64,000 bases of DNA from Sambucus nigra (taxonomy: Eukaryota > Streptophyta > Magnoliopsida > Dipsacales > Adoxaceae): positions 77,436,751 to 77,500,750 of the forward strand of contig OX422223.1 of assembly GCA_949130495.1 (NCBI GenBank). Reading direction: 5' to 3'. Shown here piece after piece: positions 1-11,892 of the stretch. The stretch's first letter is position 1, and each line of letters opens with the position of its first letter. The notes under the pieces are model-generated. The model saw nothing but the letters and a program-made list of their open reading frames with translations. It did no database searches and was not told the origin of the DNA. The position numbers and the translations under genes are program-made.

Positions 1-297
1 ATGTTCTGCAGAATGAACCAAAGATGATGTAAAAAACTATTAGTGTTTAAAATTAAAATCAAATTGATATGATAGCAGCTTCGCTGCTAAAAAGGAGATG
101 CAATACTATAACATTCAATTTGAGGCATTTTAAGAAGAATTTAAAGTATCCCCAAATTGAATGTATCCTCGAATTGAATGTAGTATCCTCAAATTAAATG
201 TAGTCTAAAGGGGAGATAGAAAACGAAAATGTATTAGCAAAAAAACAAAAATAGTCTAAAGGGGAGATAGAGAAAGAGCTGGAAAATGAAATAACCT

Positions 298-388
298 GAG
301 AGGAGGGATTCGTGAGAGAGTGAGAGGAGGGATTCGTGAGAGGAGGGATTCGTGAGAGAGTGAGAGGAGGGATTCGTGAGAGAGTGAC
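298..388. repeat. GA-rich minisatellite
   Basis: The phrase GGATTCGTGAGAG recurs four times with spacers of different length, inside a purine-rich stretch that runs on to about 540. Nothing coding is evident; the long minus-strand frame here is only Pro/Ser/Phe low complexity. Confidence 0.8.
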
Positions 389-456
389 CGAGTGAGTGGA
401 GAAACCTCGGGAATCGGGAGATAGAGAAAGAGGGGGAAAATGAAATGTGGGGTGTT

Positions 457-511
457 GGGGGGGGGGGGGGGGGGAATGAGAAGGGGGAAATGAAATGTGG
501 GGGGGGGGGGG
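457..511. repeat. Two long poly-G runs
   Basis: G18 at 457-474 and G13 at 499-511 are separated by a short A/G-rich spacer. Runs like these can form G-quadruplexes and are prone to sequencing error, so their true lengths are uncertain. Confidence 0.85.
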
Positions 512-676
512 AAATCAGAATTTTCAAATTTAAAATGAAAATTGAAGATTTAATCTAAGCCCTTCATTTTTAGTGGGAGATGTGGCAAGATCTGAGCCGT
601 TATTGTGCTTAGACATTTCAAAATCCATGCCATCTTATTATATGGATATACTGTTGTACTGCTATATACTATACTG

Positions 677-694
677 ATATATATATATATATAT
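677..694. repeat. (TA)n microsatellite
   Basis: A short TA run flanked by the near-repeat CTGTACTGCTATATAC on both sides (about 653 and 711). No gene seen between 512 and 940. Confidence 0.6.
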
Positions 695-944
695 ACTATA
701 CTATACTGCTGCTGTACTGCTATATACGAGTATCTTAGTAGAAAATGTTTCACATCATTGAAACGTTCAAACTATTGGGTATGCTGCATACTAAGCAAAA
801 GTACTTAGACGCTTGTCTAAGTTAATACTACTAAAAACAACAGGTTTAAGTACTGACTTAGAAGTACAAATTAAAAGTAAAAACTGTATCATAAGTAGCA
901 ATTCAATAAATAACTCAAAAGAGTAAAACAAAAATGACCAAACT

Positions 945-1165
945 CACCTTTTATTGGCTTGATGTATAAGTGACCACATTCTTTCCTTGCATCAATATAA
1001 CTCCTAAACCTTCCCTTGATGCATCACAATATACAACATAACTTTTTCCTAGCTCTGTGAGGATAAGTATTGGAGATTAAAATTTTGTCTGGTCTTCAAC
1101 TCTTGGAAGGAAGTCTAATAATTATCTGTCCACACAAAGCGAACGTCTTTCACGATTCAACACTG
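945..1165 (-). pseudogene. Ty3/gypsy RT-RNase H remnant
   Basis: On the minus strand the frames read FVWTDNY, then TSFQELKT, then PILILTEL, then VVYCDASREGLGVILMQ. This is the order found in Ty3/gypsy pol at the RT connection and the start of RNase H, and the DAS motif carries the first RNase H aspartate. Stops and a frame change interrupt it, and the frame closes just after TYTSSQ. Both neighbours have been lost: to the left is AT-rich sequence, to the right an unrelated patch. It differs in sequence from the Tekay-like elements A and B in this window, so it comes from another gypsy lineage. Confidence 0.75.
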
Positions 1166-1199
1166 TTAATAGTAGAACCTGATCCACCCATTTTCTCCT

Positions 1200-1700
1200 C
1201 ACTATCGGGATCCTCATTCAGGATTCTTTTCTTTGTTGCTGCTGCTACTGCGGGTGGTGTGGCAGTTGCTGCTGTTGCCCCACTATACATACATAGAGCT
1301 TCTTTTCTTTGTTGCTGCTGCTACTGCAGGGGAGATATTGAACGGAAGCACAAGAACAAGCAAGGGATTACTTGCTAAAGGAATGCTTACCGAGGGGCAT
1401 AGCCCTATGTATGTATACTACTGCCAGCCTTTCACTCCTCAAGTCAGGAACCAAGCTACGGATGGGCGCTATTTCTCATTCTCAAGGAATTCTCCAAAGG
1501 GAGGCTCCTATCCTATTTACTCCCTGAGGCGACTCTCCTAAACGGGAAAAAGCGACTCTCCTAAACGGGAAAAAGCAAGGGCTTACCTTAGAAGCTCTTT
1601 TTCAGTTTCCTTTTCACTCTTTCCTAAATCCATTTACCTCGCTATCTATCTAGAGGGAAGGAATCACTCTACTACTTACTAAAGGAAAAGAGAGGGCGCA
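1200..1700. other. Less AT-rich patch, possibly organelle-derived
   Basis: This stretch is visibly less AT-rich than its surroundings and has a texture I associate with plant mitochondrial spacer DNA, such as phrases resembling GAGGGAAGGAATCACTC. It holds two copies of CTTTGTTGCTGCTGCTACTG (about 1230 and 1307) and a perfect 23-bp tandem duplication at 1529-1551 and 1552-1574. No organelle gene is recognised. The organellar origin is an inference from texture only. Confidence 0.25.
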
Positions 1701-1714
1701 GGGGACGTTTGCAT

Positions 1715-2042
1715 ATGTATACAGTATATATATGCTGTTGTGTGTGTGTATATATATATATATATATAACACTAACAGTGTAACAGTGTATTTATATACA
1801 TTATATATATGCTGTTGTGTGTGTGTGTATATATATATACACACAACAACATATATATAATGTATATATATATATGCTAATAGTGTATTTATATACATTA
1901 TATACATTATATATATGTTGTTGTCAGTGTATATATATATATATATATATATATGCTAACAGTGTATTTATATACATTATATACATTAAATATATGCTGT
2001 TGTGTATATTTATATACATTATATACATTATATAAATGCTGT

Positions 2043-2073
<31 letters not shown>

Positions 2074-2500
2074 GCTGTTATATATATAATAAATACACTG
2101 TTAGCATATATATATACATTATATATATGCATATACATTATATATATGCTGTTGTGTGTGTATATATATATATATGCTGTTATATATATAATAAATACAC
2201 TGTTAGCATATATATATACATTATATATATGCATATACATTATATATATGATGTATAACAGTATTATATATATTTGTTATATATATATATCTGTTAGTAT
2301 TATATATAACAGTATTATATATATTTGTTATATATAGTATTATATATATTTGTTATATATATATGTCTGTTAGTATTATATATATTTAATACTGTTATAT
2401 ATATATATATATATAATAGCTGTTATATATATACTACAGCTATTATATATATAACAGCTATTATATATATAATACTGTTATATATATATATATAACTGTC
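1715..2500. repeat. AT satellite with GCTGTTGTG spacers
   Basis: Runs of (TA)n alternate with short fixed words: GCTGTTGTGTGTG, GCTAACAGTGTATT and CATTATATACATT. The higher-order unit is roughly 40-110 bp, with a near-perfect repeat of about 110 bp around 2045-2245. From about 2280 the words change to AACAGTATTATATA and AACAGCTATTATATA, which form inverted repeats. The open frames here are Tyr/Ile low complexity and not genes. From 2500 to 2887 I see only AT-rich sequence, probably an intron of the CACTA gene. Confidence 0.85.
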
Positions 2501-2887
2501 AATGCTTCAATCGGTAATCAACTTAATTTTTAGACTCTCAACAACTCACATGTCTTCAATGATACAATATCCAAGAGTTTTTTTTTGTAAGGAATAGACA
2601 AATGTTCAATTTTGCTATCATAGAGAATGAGGTAGTTGGCATATGGCCATGTGAATTTGGAATTTAGTTTTTGAGTATAATCATTTTCAGCTAGATGGAT
2701 GAGGTGAACTTGATAGTTTTGTTGTTGGAGTATTTTATATTTTTTGAGTAGGGTGGATAGTCCTGTAAAGAGAGGAAATTCTGCCCAAAATTATTATAGT
2801 TTTTACAATTATTTGTGTTGTATAAAAAATATTTTAGACTTGTACTCTTTTATTATTTGTTCAGTAATAATGTTTTGTGTTAACTAG

Positions 2888-3187
2888 TGCCCAATGCAAC
2901 GAAATGGTACTCTTTATTGTGGATATTTTGTATTGAAGTTCATGAAGTACTTCATGGAGGATCCTTCCATACCTTTTCAAACAAAGGTATGTTACCAATG
3001 TTCTCTTTTTGTCCTATTATATAAAATATTGTTTAGTTATTAACTATTATATACCGTAATAATAAATTCAATTCTATCTTCAATTTTTTAGATGAGAAGA
3101 TTGTCCGATAAAGTGACATACACGTTGAATGAACTAAATGAAGTTCAAATGGAGTTCATTGAGTTCATTACGGATTATATATATTAG
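2888..3187 (+). pseudogene. CACTA-associated Ulp1-like protease, last two exons
   Basis: Exon 2888-2986 follows an AG acceptor and reads CPMQRNGTLYCGYFVLKFM, then KYFMEDPSIPFQTK, and ends at a consensus AAG|GTATGT donor. The next exon (3092-3187) follows TTTTTTAG and encodes RRLSDKVTYTLNELNEVQ, then MEFIEFITDYIY and a stop. The Q-x(n)-C-G-Y-F-V-L-K-F-M pattern is the C-terminal catalytic block (Gln and Cys) of the Ulp1/C48 peptidase domain that plant CACTA elements carry beside their transposase. The stop is 0.9 kb from the transposon end, as expected for a terminal gene. Upstream exons (His and Asp of the triad) are not visible, so the gene is partial or broken. Splice sites are inferred from sequence. 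Confidence 0.7.
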
Positions 3188-3769
3188 GTATTTCCGAGTA
3201 ATTGTATTTTGTTATGTTGTAATGACAATGTGTTGAGATGATTGTGTTTTGATGAAAACTATGTTGATTATATTTGATTGCAGGGTTACTCATTCTGGGT
3301 TGGATAGCGTCGAGAACAAATTGGATCGAACATTTCGTTCGACAACGTCCTAGCTTGAGTAGTATTTTGGATTGTGATTCTTATGATGTAATTCCCAATG
3401 CTAGTTTTTGGATATTGTGATGTATCATCACTATTTTTAGGATATTATCACGTAAATAATCAGGTTGCCATTTATTTCAATTTTACATTTTATTGGATTG
3501 GTTGTTACCCCTTGGGTGGATAGTCCAATAAACAAAGGAGACTCTGTCCATTTTTTTTTTTAAATTGACACTTTGTTTATTTGAGGCACAATGTTATTTT
3601 CTTTGATGAATATTGTATATTTCAAGTTATATGTGAATTTGTTTGATGAAATTTAGACTATTTGAATGTTGTTCGACTATTTATTATCTATTTACAAGGG
3701 TTGATTTAACCTCAAATAATAGTTGTCTATTAATGGAGTAATATTTTTTTTTAAATTTTTATATCAACA

Positions 3770-4040
3770 TTTATGTCAGTTTCGATAAAACTCTCATAAA
3801 ATTACTAAAATTGACATAAATGTGATGTTATTTATGTCAGTTCTTTGTGAAAATGTGATTAAAAACATGGTGAATACCGTAGTTTTTATGTGTGTTCTTA
3901 AAAACTGAGATAAATGTGATCTTATTTATGTCAGTTTTACGAACATTTATGTCAGGGCTTTATATGTCAGTTTTGAAAAATTCTAAAACTGACATAAATG
4001 GTCATTTATGTCAGTTTTTGACTGACATAAATGATCATTT
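3770..4040. repeat. CACTA subterminal repeats
   Basis: About ten copies of ATTTATGTCAGTTTT or its complement (AACTGACATAAAT) lie in both orientations within 270 bp of the terminus, some as adjacent inverted pairs (for example 3988-4035). In En/Spm elements such repeats bind the TNPA-type transposase; here binding is inferred. Confidence 0.8.
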
Positions 4041-6639
4041 TTCTTGTAGTGCCACTTCATGTAACTCTCAATCATAATGAGCTACTAATGTCATAGGAAT
4101 TCCATGTCCTTACTTATAATTGAGAAGGTTCATTTATAACCTTTTCTTCATTAATAGTGAAATATTTTACTACAATTTAGCTTTATCTCATTTAACAACC
4201 TTTAGTGTCGCGCTTGGTCTTGATGACCCCCTTATACCCGACTTTAGTGCATCAATTATGTGATTCAGCGAGATTTCAACCTTAGCTGTAGTCCATTAGT
4301 TTAAGTTCTTATGACTTTTGAAAATAAAACCATGTCATTATTTATTCATACATCAAATTCATGTTCATGCAGATACACCACATAATCATCGAGGATAGTA
4401 GACCTTTTAGGATCTTCTTAATACTATTCCTTATGATTTTATCTACATTTCTCTCACGGTGACAATACTATCATTTAGTGGTTGATCATTTATTTGTTCT
4501 TTGTTGTTTAGACAATCTAAAAACTAAAAGAACAAGGATTCAAGAAGGTTATCGGTAATGGGATAAGTACCCTACCTTCCTTTATAACCATATTTCATGA
4601 TTTTCTACTACCACTAATTTCACCTTTCATAATGAATTTGAATTTAATGCAATAAATACGTGCCAATGACAATTATATAATCTATGTAGGTCCACTTTAA
4701 GGGAAGTTTCTCATAATCTCCCACTTGGGCCGCATAGGTCATCCTTATATTAGACATCGTAATACCTTAAAAGCACAACTCGACTATCAAAACTTGTAAG
4801 AGACATTACAAAAATCTTGTCCACGAAAATTATGAAAAAGAGTCTAGATTTAATTTGGAACAAGATTTAAAGAGTTTCATCAATAACGCTACGATTATGA
4901 TGCAGGATCAAACAAATCTTTAAAGAACTATGCCCAAACTTAATTTTGTACAAAACATCAAAAGGAATATCATAGCCCTTGAAAAAAATATACATCAAAA
5001 GATTCTTTAGAACATATCCCTCACGATCAAGTCTAGACAAACATTTTCCCAAAAAAAAATTGAGGGTTTATGAAAACAAATGGCGATTTGATTTTCCAAG
5101 AACAAAAGAAAAGAATCTTATTAGCATTTCTAGTTTGCTTTGTAAGAAATCCTTGCATCAAAAGTAAATACTTTCTACAACACAGTAAGTATAACTTGCA
5201 AACTCTACTGAGATGAAAAACTCCTTTCAAATCATAAAAGATACATATTATCTTTATCATTATTAGTCCGAGTGTGCAATATGTAAACAAACTTAATTTG
5301 TTTAACGAAATTAAATATGAAATTTTTAGAGAAACAAAATGGGATACAATAATATGTGATAAGATAATGAGATATATTGCTCACTTCATTAATGCTTTGA
5401 TTTAACAACACACACATGGATTACATGATAATAAATTGAGTGCATATCCGTGAGTTTTCTTCAATAGTAACCGTAAAATATCGATTATATGATGCTTGTA
5501 GATTACTTTGCTGGGTATGATATTATTTCATTATATTGTACACGATATTTGTGTACAATTTATTTTCACATACTATAAAAATGTATGTGATCTATGATGT
5601 TCATTCAATCACTCAAAATTGATTCCCTGTAAGGAATAACCTTGCTTGAAGAAATAAACGCAATATACCCCATTAATATTTTTACAATTATAAGCATCAT
5701 GAGTCACTACTACCATCATCTTTACATTTAATATTCATTGCCATTCTAGTTGGGTCACTGTAATGACTACCAAACATTTCATAATATGAATATTATATTA
5801 CGTAAAGACTTACATACACAAGTCAATAAATTTTTCACTTATTTTCATTAAATATCACATGATCAATAAACTAAATTATTCATATATATGGTTTTCATAA
5901 ACTTAATTGGTGATATGATAGTGAAAGAAACTATGGCATCTGCGTTTGACGACCATTATTACCTTCCCAAAATATATATCACCACTAACATTATGTTCAA
6001 TTATTGTAATCACAATAAATGAATAAACAATAATATGTATGCAACATCATAAAGTATCATCATCCTAACATTCAATATCATACATGGACCCGTAGGCAAC
6101 CAAAATATGCATGATATTAATGCATTAGTCCAATGTTTATATCTTCTGGAATGGAGCACTTTAATGAACACCAAACCTTATATTATATAAATATTAGAGA
6201 TACATATACATGTTCAAAATACCCGTAATACATGAATAATTATATTATTGTCTATTCCCTAACTTGAAATTCACGAAAAATTAGACATAATGTGAAAATC
6301 AAATAGACAAAGAGTTTACATGAGATATTACAGAAATAATAGTAAATGGAAGACATAAATCATTTACTTTCGCTTCATCACTTATGTATGAGTAACAAAT
6401 CAAAAATATTGATCCAAATCATTCATGGTCATACTAATGCACAATACGATTATAATCACAATTATCATACTAGTGGCATATGTAAATATGACTTTTTAAC
6501 ATTGATGCCAATTATTTAACATTTACAAAAATTCCAATGTTTATTTGATTCAAATTTCAGCATGTGTTGCGCTTCAATTGAACCTTATAACAAACATTAG
6601 GATAATCTGAAATGACTACAAGTATAGTATCTTCACACG

Positions 6640-7025
6640 TAATCTTAGCCTGCATTTGACATTTGATTAAAGTGAATGAATACATACTTATGAGTCTCAA
6701 AATTTGCAAGTCATACATTCAAATATGCATGTATGCAACGAATAAATCTAGTATCCGCACATATAAATTGTAGCTTGTGTTTGTCATTTAATTCAAGTTA
6801 ATGGGAGTACTAGCCTTAGAATAAACAATAATTCTGATTTTCAACTACATGAATCGTTAGCTCGTGTTTGGCATGAGACTCATTAAAACACGAATATCAT
6901 AATATTCAATAATATGAATCATTGCCCTGTGTTTGGCACGAGACTCATCAAAATATGAATATTAACAATAACACAAGTCTAATATCCTACCATATGAAAT
7001 ATGTTGGCCTGTATTTCGCACGAAT
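6640..7025. repeat. Diverged phrase repeat, about five copies
   Basis: The phrase TAGCCTGTGTTTGGCA with variants recurs at roughly 6648, 6770, 6858, 6922 and 7000, usually followed by a CGAGACTCATTAAAA-like tail and an ATATGAAT motif. Spacing is 65-120 bp. Confidence 0.6.
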
Positions 7026-7919
7026 ATTCAACTAAAAAAAAGATAATTAGAGCAAGGTTTTATCATAGTTTTAGATAAAACATACATGAAATATGGGAAA
7101 ATTTAATTTTTTCTAAAAAAATGAGTTAGCATCATGGAACTGTAGGAAATTACTCTAGAATCTCAATTATTCGACGGAATTCAAAAATATTTTTTTTCTG
7201 GAAGTCAGAAACATTGTTTATAAAAAAATCAATGCCCCCAAAAATATTTTACTCAAAACTTAATGTATAATTAATGGTCCAAATATAGATGCATACATAA
7301 TAATCAAATATTTACAATTATAGATCAAGACACCTTCATATATTCCTCATCCAACACCATATAAATATTATTGTCTAAACATAAATTCATAATACATTAG
7401 TAGCTTTGGCCTACCAAATATAGATTATGCACAATAACATAATATATTGAAATGTTATTGTCAAACACATAATCATACATCTAATACTCAAAATTTTATA
7501 TATAACTCTTTCATCAATACCAAATACTACATAACATGAATATTAGAACAACCATGAACATAAAAAACAGTCCCGTGATGAAAAAAATACATAATATTCG
7601 AAAAAATGATAATTTTTGCCAAAAATAGAAAAATTGAGTTAGCACAACAGGGATGTAGACAATTACTCTAGGATCTCAAAATAATTTGCGGAATTCAAAA
7701 ATCAATTTTCTGGAGTGAGATATTGACGTCAACATTCTTACCAAAAACGGCAAAAACGTAATTTTAAGGCTCTAAACGACGTCAAAACACAAAAGTAAGA
7801 TGATGCCCATTGTTGATAATGGGTTTTGTTTATTTCGACGTTTCCAGTCGACCATGTCAGTTTCGTAAAATTCCGAGCAAGAATTGACCTTTCATTCTCA
7901 CCAGTGAGTATTGGTGACA

Positions 7920-8065
7920 AAAGAAAAACGTCACAGAAAGTCTCAGACACATTTTAAGAGCCGATTTAAAGACAAAAATAAGACGTCGCAGAAGGTCTCA
8001 AGTACAAACGCAATTTAATGACATAAATAAAAAAATTCGCAGAAAGTCTCAGGCACATATTTCAT
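7920..8065. repeat. PBS-proximal repeat, three copies
   Basis: CGTCACAGAAAGTCTCAGAC, CGTCGCAGAAGGTCTCAAG and TTCGCAGAAAGTCTCAGGC occur at about 7929, 7983 and 8037, a 54-bp period, ending 45 bp before the PBS. In the minus-strand RNA this would be the leader. Confidence 0.7.
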
Positions 8066-8110
8066 TATAGACGAACATCAATAAGGAAAACCATGAGATC
8101 TTAAACTTTA

Positions 8111-8122
8111 GCTCTGATACCA
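8111..8122 (-). other. Primer binding site (tRNA-iMet type)
   Basis: The minus strand reads TGGTATCAGAGC, the standard complement to the 3' end of plant initiator-Met tRNA, next to the LTR that starts at 8123. Confidence 0.8.
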
Positions 8123-8662
8123 CATATAAAATCATTCTTAAGAACACCCTAATATTAATCACGGACACATTAATATGATTAAACTTTAGCATATAATTTT
8201 TCTTAATAAAAGGATATTGGATCTTCATGTTTTCACAAAATACGTCTAAAAGATAGAAAATAAGACTTACCTTGATCAATGATCAATCTTGATTAATTGC
8301 TCCATCAATCTAGCTTCTTGAAAAAAATACACTCTAATGGAAACTCGGAGTTTCTCTCCCACCTCAGAAATAGTGTGTTAGGAGATAACCCCAGATGGTG
8401 TAGGGCTCCTCTATTTATAAGGGGAAGAGGGCCGGAATCCTAGTCAAGGTGGGACTCTTTTTCAAGTCTCCCACTAATGCCACTAACCATCATGTGACTA
8501 ACGGATAAGATTGACCCAATCTTCTAATATTCGTATTTATCACGTTCCTAATTAATTACCTGATATTTATCAAGACCACATAATTGAGAAATTCATAAAT
8601 TCAGAATTTAATATAATTGAAATTAAATAATTAATTTCGACACTAAATATTAATTTCCAACA
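8123..8662 (-). mobile_element. 5' LTR of the LARD-like element
   Basis: On the minus strand it begins TGTTGGAAATTAATA at 8662 and runs into the PBS. A TATAAATA box lies at 8412-8419 (minus), about 250 bp into the LTR, followed by a leader-like segment. The last bases before the PBS (TTATATG) lack the usual CA, so the inner end has mutated or is misplaced by a few bases. No target duplication can be tested because the partner LTR is missing. Confidence 0.6.
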
Positions 8663-10268
8663 TCCTTGACTTGCATGATATTAGGACTGATTTTGTGGGT
8701 TTAGGAAAAAATCGCCAAAGACTCTGAATACATTATCCTGTATGAATAGGTTGGTCAAAGGATTAAATTATCCTTTCTACACAAGTGACTTGCATTTTGA
8801 GTTGGGAATGTCCTGTTGTGATGTCTTTTGAGAGGATATAAGAGTGTCTTCGCTACCAAAAAGCACTGATGAATTTGGGTGCTTATAATTGTATGACTTC
8901 CTAAAATAGGAAAGGAAATAATGTTATAATCACGTTACAAAAACAAAATATAGAAATCATAAACATGTTCATAAACAAGGATTATAAAATGGCTTATAAA
9001 AAACTCTGATATAATTCCTGGTCGACAGCGTCGTGTATTTTTGGATGGATTGTACATATTTAAATCAACCACATTGCCACCCGTCTGTCTTTCTATTTCT
9101 TTTTTGGCATCTATAGAACAATTATAATACATAGTGAGCTTGTTAGATGCAATAATTATGAGGCAAAATCTGGAAAAGAAAAAAAAAAAAGGGATATACT
9201 TTAAAGCTTCTCATAGGCCGAAAAAAATTCCATAGGGTCTTGCAGTTGATCAATGTCCAAACTTGGTTCCAAACTCATGGAAAGTTTGTTGTCAAAGATA
9301 TTACAATTAACCTCTATACAAATTAAAAGGGGAAGCCAACTAGATTAAATTTTTTTTCTTGGGAAAAAGGAATCCCATGTTATGACAAGTAATTGAAAAG
9401 TTTTCTAGTTGATAACCATTTCCTCAGTTCATCTTCCTTCAAGTAAAAACAACCATAAGTTGAGTAGGCATTCAACAGGTGAATAAAAAGCACTCTTATT
9501 AAATGATAATGACCACCATCTATGCCAAAATTTACAAATAATTATGTTTTCGTAGCATTCACAAAACAATATCATAATCAACAAAGGTTAGACAAGACAG
9601 TGTCGTGTACAATCATATATAATTGTGCGCATTGTGTCATCTCAAAGTTTCATTAATAACTATATTATTTTAATGCTGAAAGCATCATGAGAAAGTGTGT
9701 TATATCTCATTGCAAATAAACAACCACGCTACAAAATTAGCCATGTTTAAAAAAACATATTTAAACTATAAAGGAACACAAAAACATGCAAGAGTCGTAG
9801 AAAACCAAATGTAAGACAAAATAAATAAGTTGTCACAATCAATAAAATATTATAAAATCACTAATAAAAAGTGAAATTACTTCTTATATTAACGTTTTTG
9901 AAGTCATTTGAAAGAATTCAAAAGAGAAAAGCAAAAATACCTTGAAACGGATGATAGGGCGCTATTTAGTATTGCCTTGAAATGGGAAAGAAGTGTTCAT
10001 AGCTAAATACTACAAAATTTGTACACATCCATATAAGTAGTTGGTAAAAAGAAATACAAAACACTAATAATTAGCATTCTCCCTCTACATCGAGAATCTG
10101 CCTCATATGTGTCATTGTTGATTATATATATGTTTACTATTTTTTTTCTAACACAATATCCCAAAGAAAGTTTATCTGCAAAGTTATAGACCAGAATCCA
10201 AACAAGTTCCACTGACGAGAGTGTAATAGTTTAACAAATCTAAGGATCAATTAACATTACTAGGTAAA
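8663..10268. other. AT-rich stretch without recognised gene
   Basis: No recognisable domain. A minus-strand frame at 8935-9132 contains a non-repetitive peptide (KKEIERQTGGNVVDLNMYN) that looks more protein-like than its surroundings, but I cannot assign it. Another minus frame at 10003-10212 shows nothing familiar. Confidence 0.4.
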
Positions 10269-11196
10269 TGTTGGAAAAATTGGACTTGAATGGGTATTAT
10301 AAACTGTTGAAATTTTTCCGAACAGATTTTTGAGCAACTTTGAGCTCAAATTTAGGTGGGACCCACACTACGGAAATTGTGGGACCATATACGAACGCGT
10401 TCACCTCTGCAAGGAGATTAACGTAGTATATTCATATGTCCAATTTCAATAAGTTATGAATGATAAATATGTCCCCTAAGTGACTCATAAAGCAATGAAA
10501 GTTAATGAATTGGGTATGTTTTAACTCTTGTCCCACATTGGAAGAGTAGTGAAATTTTGATGAGTTAATAACACCCCAAGTATGGACTAAGGCTTGGATG
10601 CCTTGGGGGTATCCCAACTCTTTGAAGGGGAGATGACCTAAGCTATGCACGGGTTGACTTTCGGTCAAATGTCCACACGCGCGCGTCCGTCCGGCTTAGG
10701 CTTATCTCCTACTTTTTTGCGCCGAATTTATTTAACTTTCTGGCTTTAATTATTAAATTAATTAATTAATTAATAAACTGTTGGCAGTTATTGCCAACAA
10801 TTAATTCGTTTAACTAATTAACTGTTTTTTGACAGTTAATTTCGGTTGACTGTTCCAACAGTCAACACAAAAGCTATAAATTAAATATTTCCCCTGCATA
10901 ATTAATTACTAAAAAATTTTCCTCCTCCAGAATTGCTGTCATTTTTGTCCCAGAAAATTCCTGTCATTTTCTTGCATAACATATCTTGCATTGTTGTTGA
11001 GTTGAGTAAAAGCCACAGTTTTGAGTTCATTGTAATTAATTATTGTCGTGCTACATAATTAATTAGAAAATCCATTCTATCTTGGGAAACAATATTCATC
11101 AACCTTGAAGCACATTGGAGGGAATAAATTGTCTTAAGGACACTGTGAGATTCACAGGGCTCGGATTATCTTTCTATTTTTATTATTGTTTCTGCA
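10269..11196 (+). mobile_element. Probable copia-type LTR (solo or fragment)
   Basis: It starts TGTTGGAAAAATTGG, holds a TATA-like CTATAAATTAAAT at about 10873, and ends in the typical pattern GGACACTGTG then CTCGGATTAT and a T-rich tail closing with TCTGCA. The five bases on each side (GTAAA and AATTC) do not match, and there is no PBS right after it. From 11197 to 11604 no gene is recognised; a short ATG frame at about 11492 (MAANNKGKG) stops at once. Confidence 0.45.
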
Positions 11197-11892
11197 AATT
11201 CAAGTAAGTGTTTCATTTATGTAATTATGTTTTAATTCCGAATTATATTATAATTATTAATTTTGTACAATTGTTATTTATAAATAGTAGACATAACAGT
11301 AAAAATAAAAACATAAAAACACTTAGATTTCACCTTGCTTTGAAGGTTAGTTATTATAGACTTAAACAATGCATCACCAACTATCAACCTCAACCTTTTG
11401 ACAAAAATCGTCTCGACTTATCATCTTCCTTCTAAAAATATCATAATTATTCTTAACACGGTTCATGTCCTTGCGAGTAATTTCATTTGCGATGGCTGCA
11501 AACAACAAAGGGAAAGGCATCTAAGGGGATTTGGGAGTCCTTGTTGAACCTGAACTCAATTCAATAACTTCTTCTTGAGTTCTCTGAAGTGGCATCTAGC
11601 TAGCTGTAAGGACATAATTTCTATTGTCCATAGTTTACATAGAATATGTCGTATACCGCTACAACTATCAAAGAAGTTCACGTTCATTGTTCAAAATGAC
11701 GGATCCGAATTTCAATGCGCAACACACGGTATAATTTCATATAGAATGTTTTAAGTTTCGTAAATGCTTTACTTTAGCATTGAGATAATTTTCGAAACTA
11801 TTTTAAAACAATTTAGGCATTTTTTCTAAGTCAAAATAATTTTAGCAAGAACTATAGACGAGGTTTTTAAAATAATTTTTTTGACGTTTAAG

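Larger units (their letters stand above)
2888..4051 (+). mobile_element. CACTA (En/Spm-like) element, 3' portion
   Basis: The right end at 4051 reads TTTTTCTTGTAGTG, the complement of the canonical CACTACAAGAAAAA terminus. It is preceded by dense subterminal repeats and the Ulp1-like exons. The 3-bp target duplicate next to it would be CCA (4052-4054). No CACTACAAG start is found between 1 and 2888, so the left half is outside the window or destroyed; 2888 is only where recognisable sequence begins. Confidence 0.75.
4052..8110 (-). mobile_element. Non-coding retrotransposon derivative (LARD-like), internal region
   Basis: This 4-kb stretch lies downstream, on the minus strand, of a good iMet-type PBS (8111-8122) and a 5' LTR (8123-8662). 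No gag or pol motif was found in any frame; the longest frames are under 90 codons and look random. It contains diverged phrase repeats (6640-7025, a pair at about 7138 and 7650, and 7920-8065). A purine tract on the minus strand at 4716-4728 (complement of ATCTCCCACTTGG) could be the polypurine tract, but the sequence to its left does not resemble the right LTR, so the 3' LTR is missing or unrecognised. The left limit is simply the end of the CACTA element. Confidence 0.45.

Noticed and set aside
1650..2337. Several frames of 70-110 codons in the AT satellite
   Set aside because: Tyr/Ile/His low-complexity translations of (TA)n repeats.
4052..4712. 3' LTR of the LARD-like element
   Set aside because: Compared by eye with 8123-8662 it shares no stretch beyond chance; only a purine tract supports it.
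8111..8122. tRNA-like matches at the primer binding sites (also 19603, 31534, 36366, 39227)
   Set aside because: They match only the 12-14 bases complementary to the tRNA 3' end and sit next to LTRs; no cloverleaf is present.
10432..10668. Possible solo-LTR gene in reverse (78 codons)
   Set aside because: The frame lies inside the probable copia LTR, and its peptide is not a known family.
10264..11207. Target duplication around the 10269-11196 LTR
   Set aside because: GTAAA on the left against AATTC (or AGTAA if the end is shifted) on the right does not match exactly.
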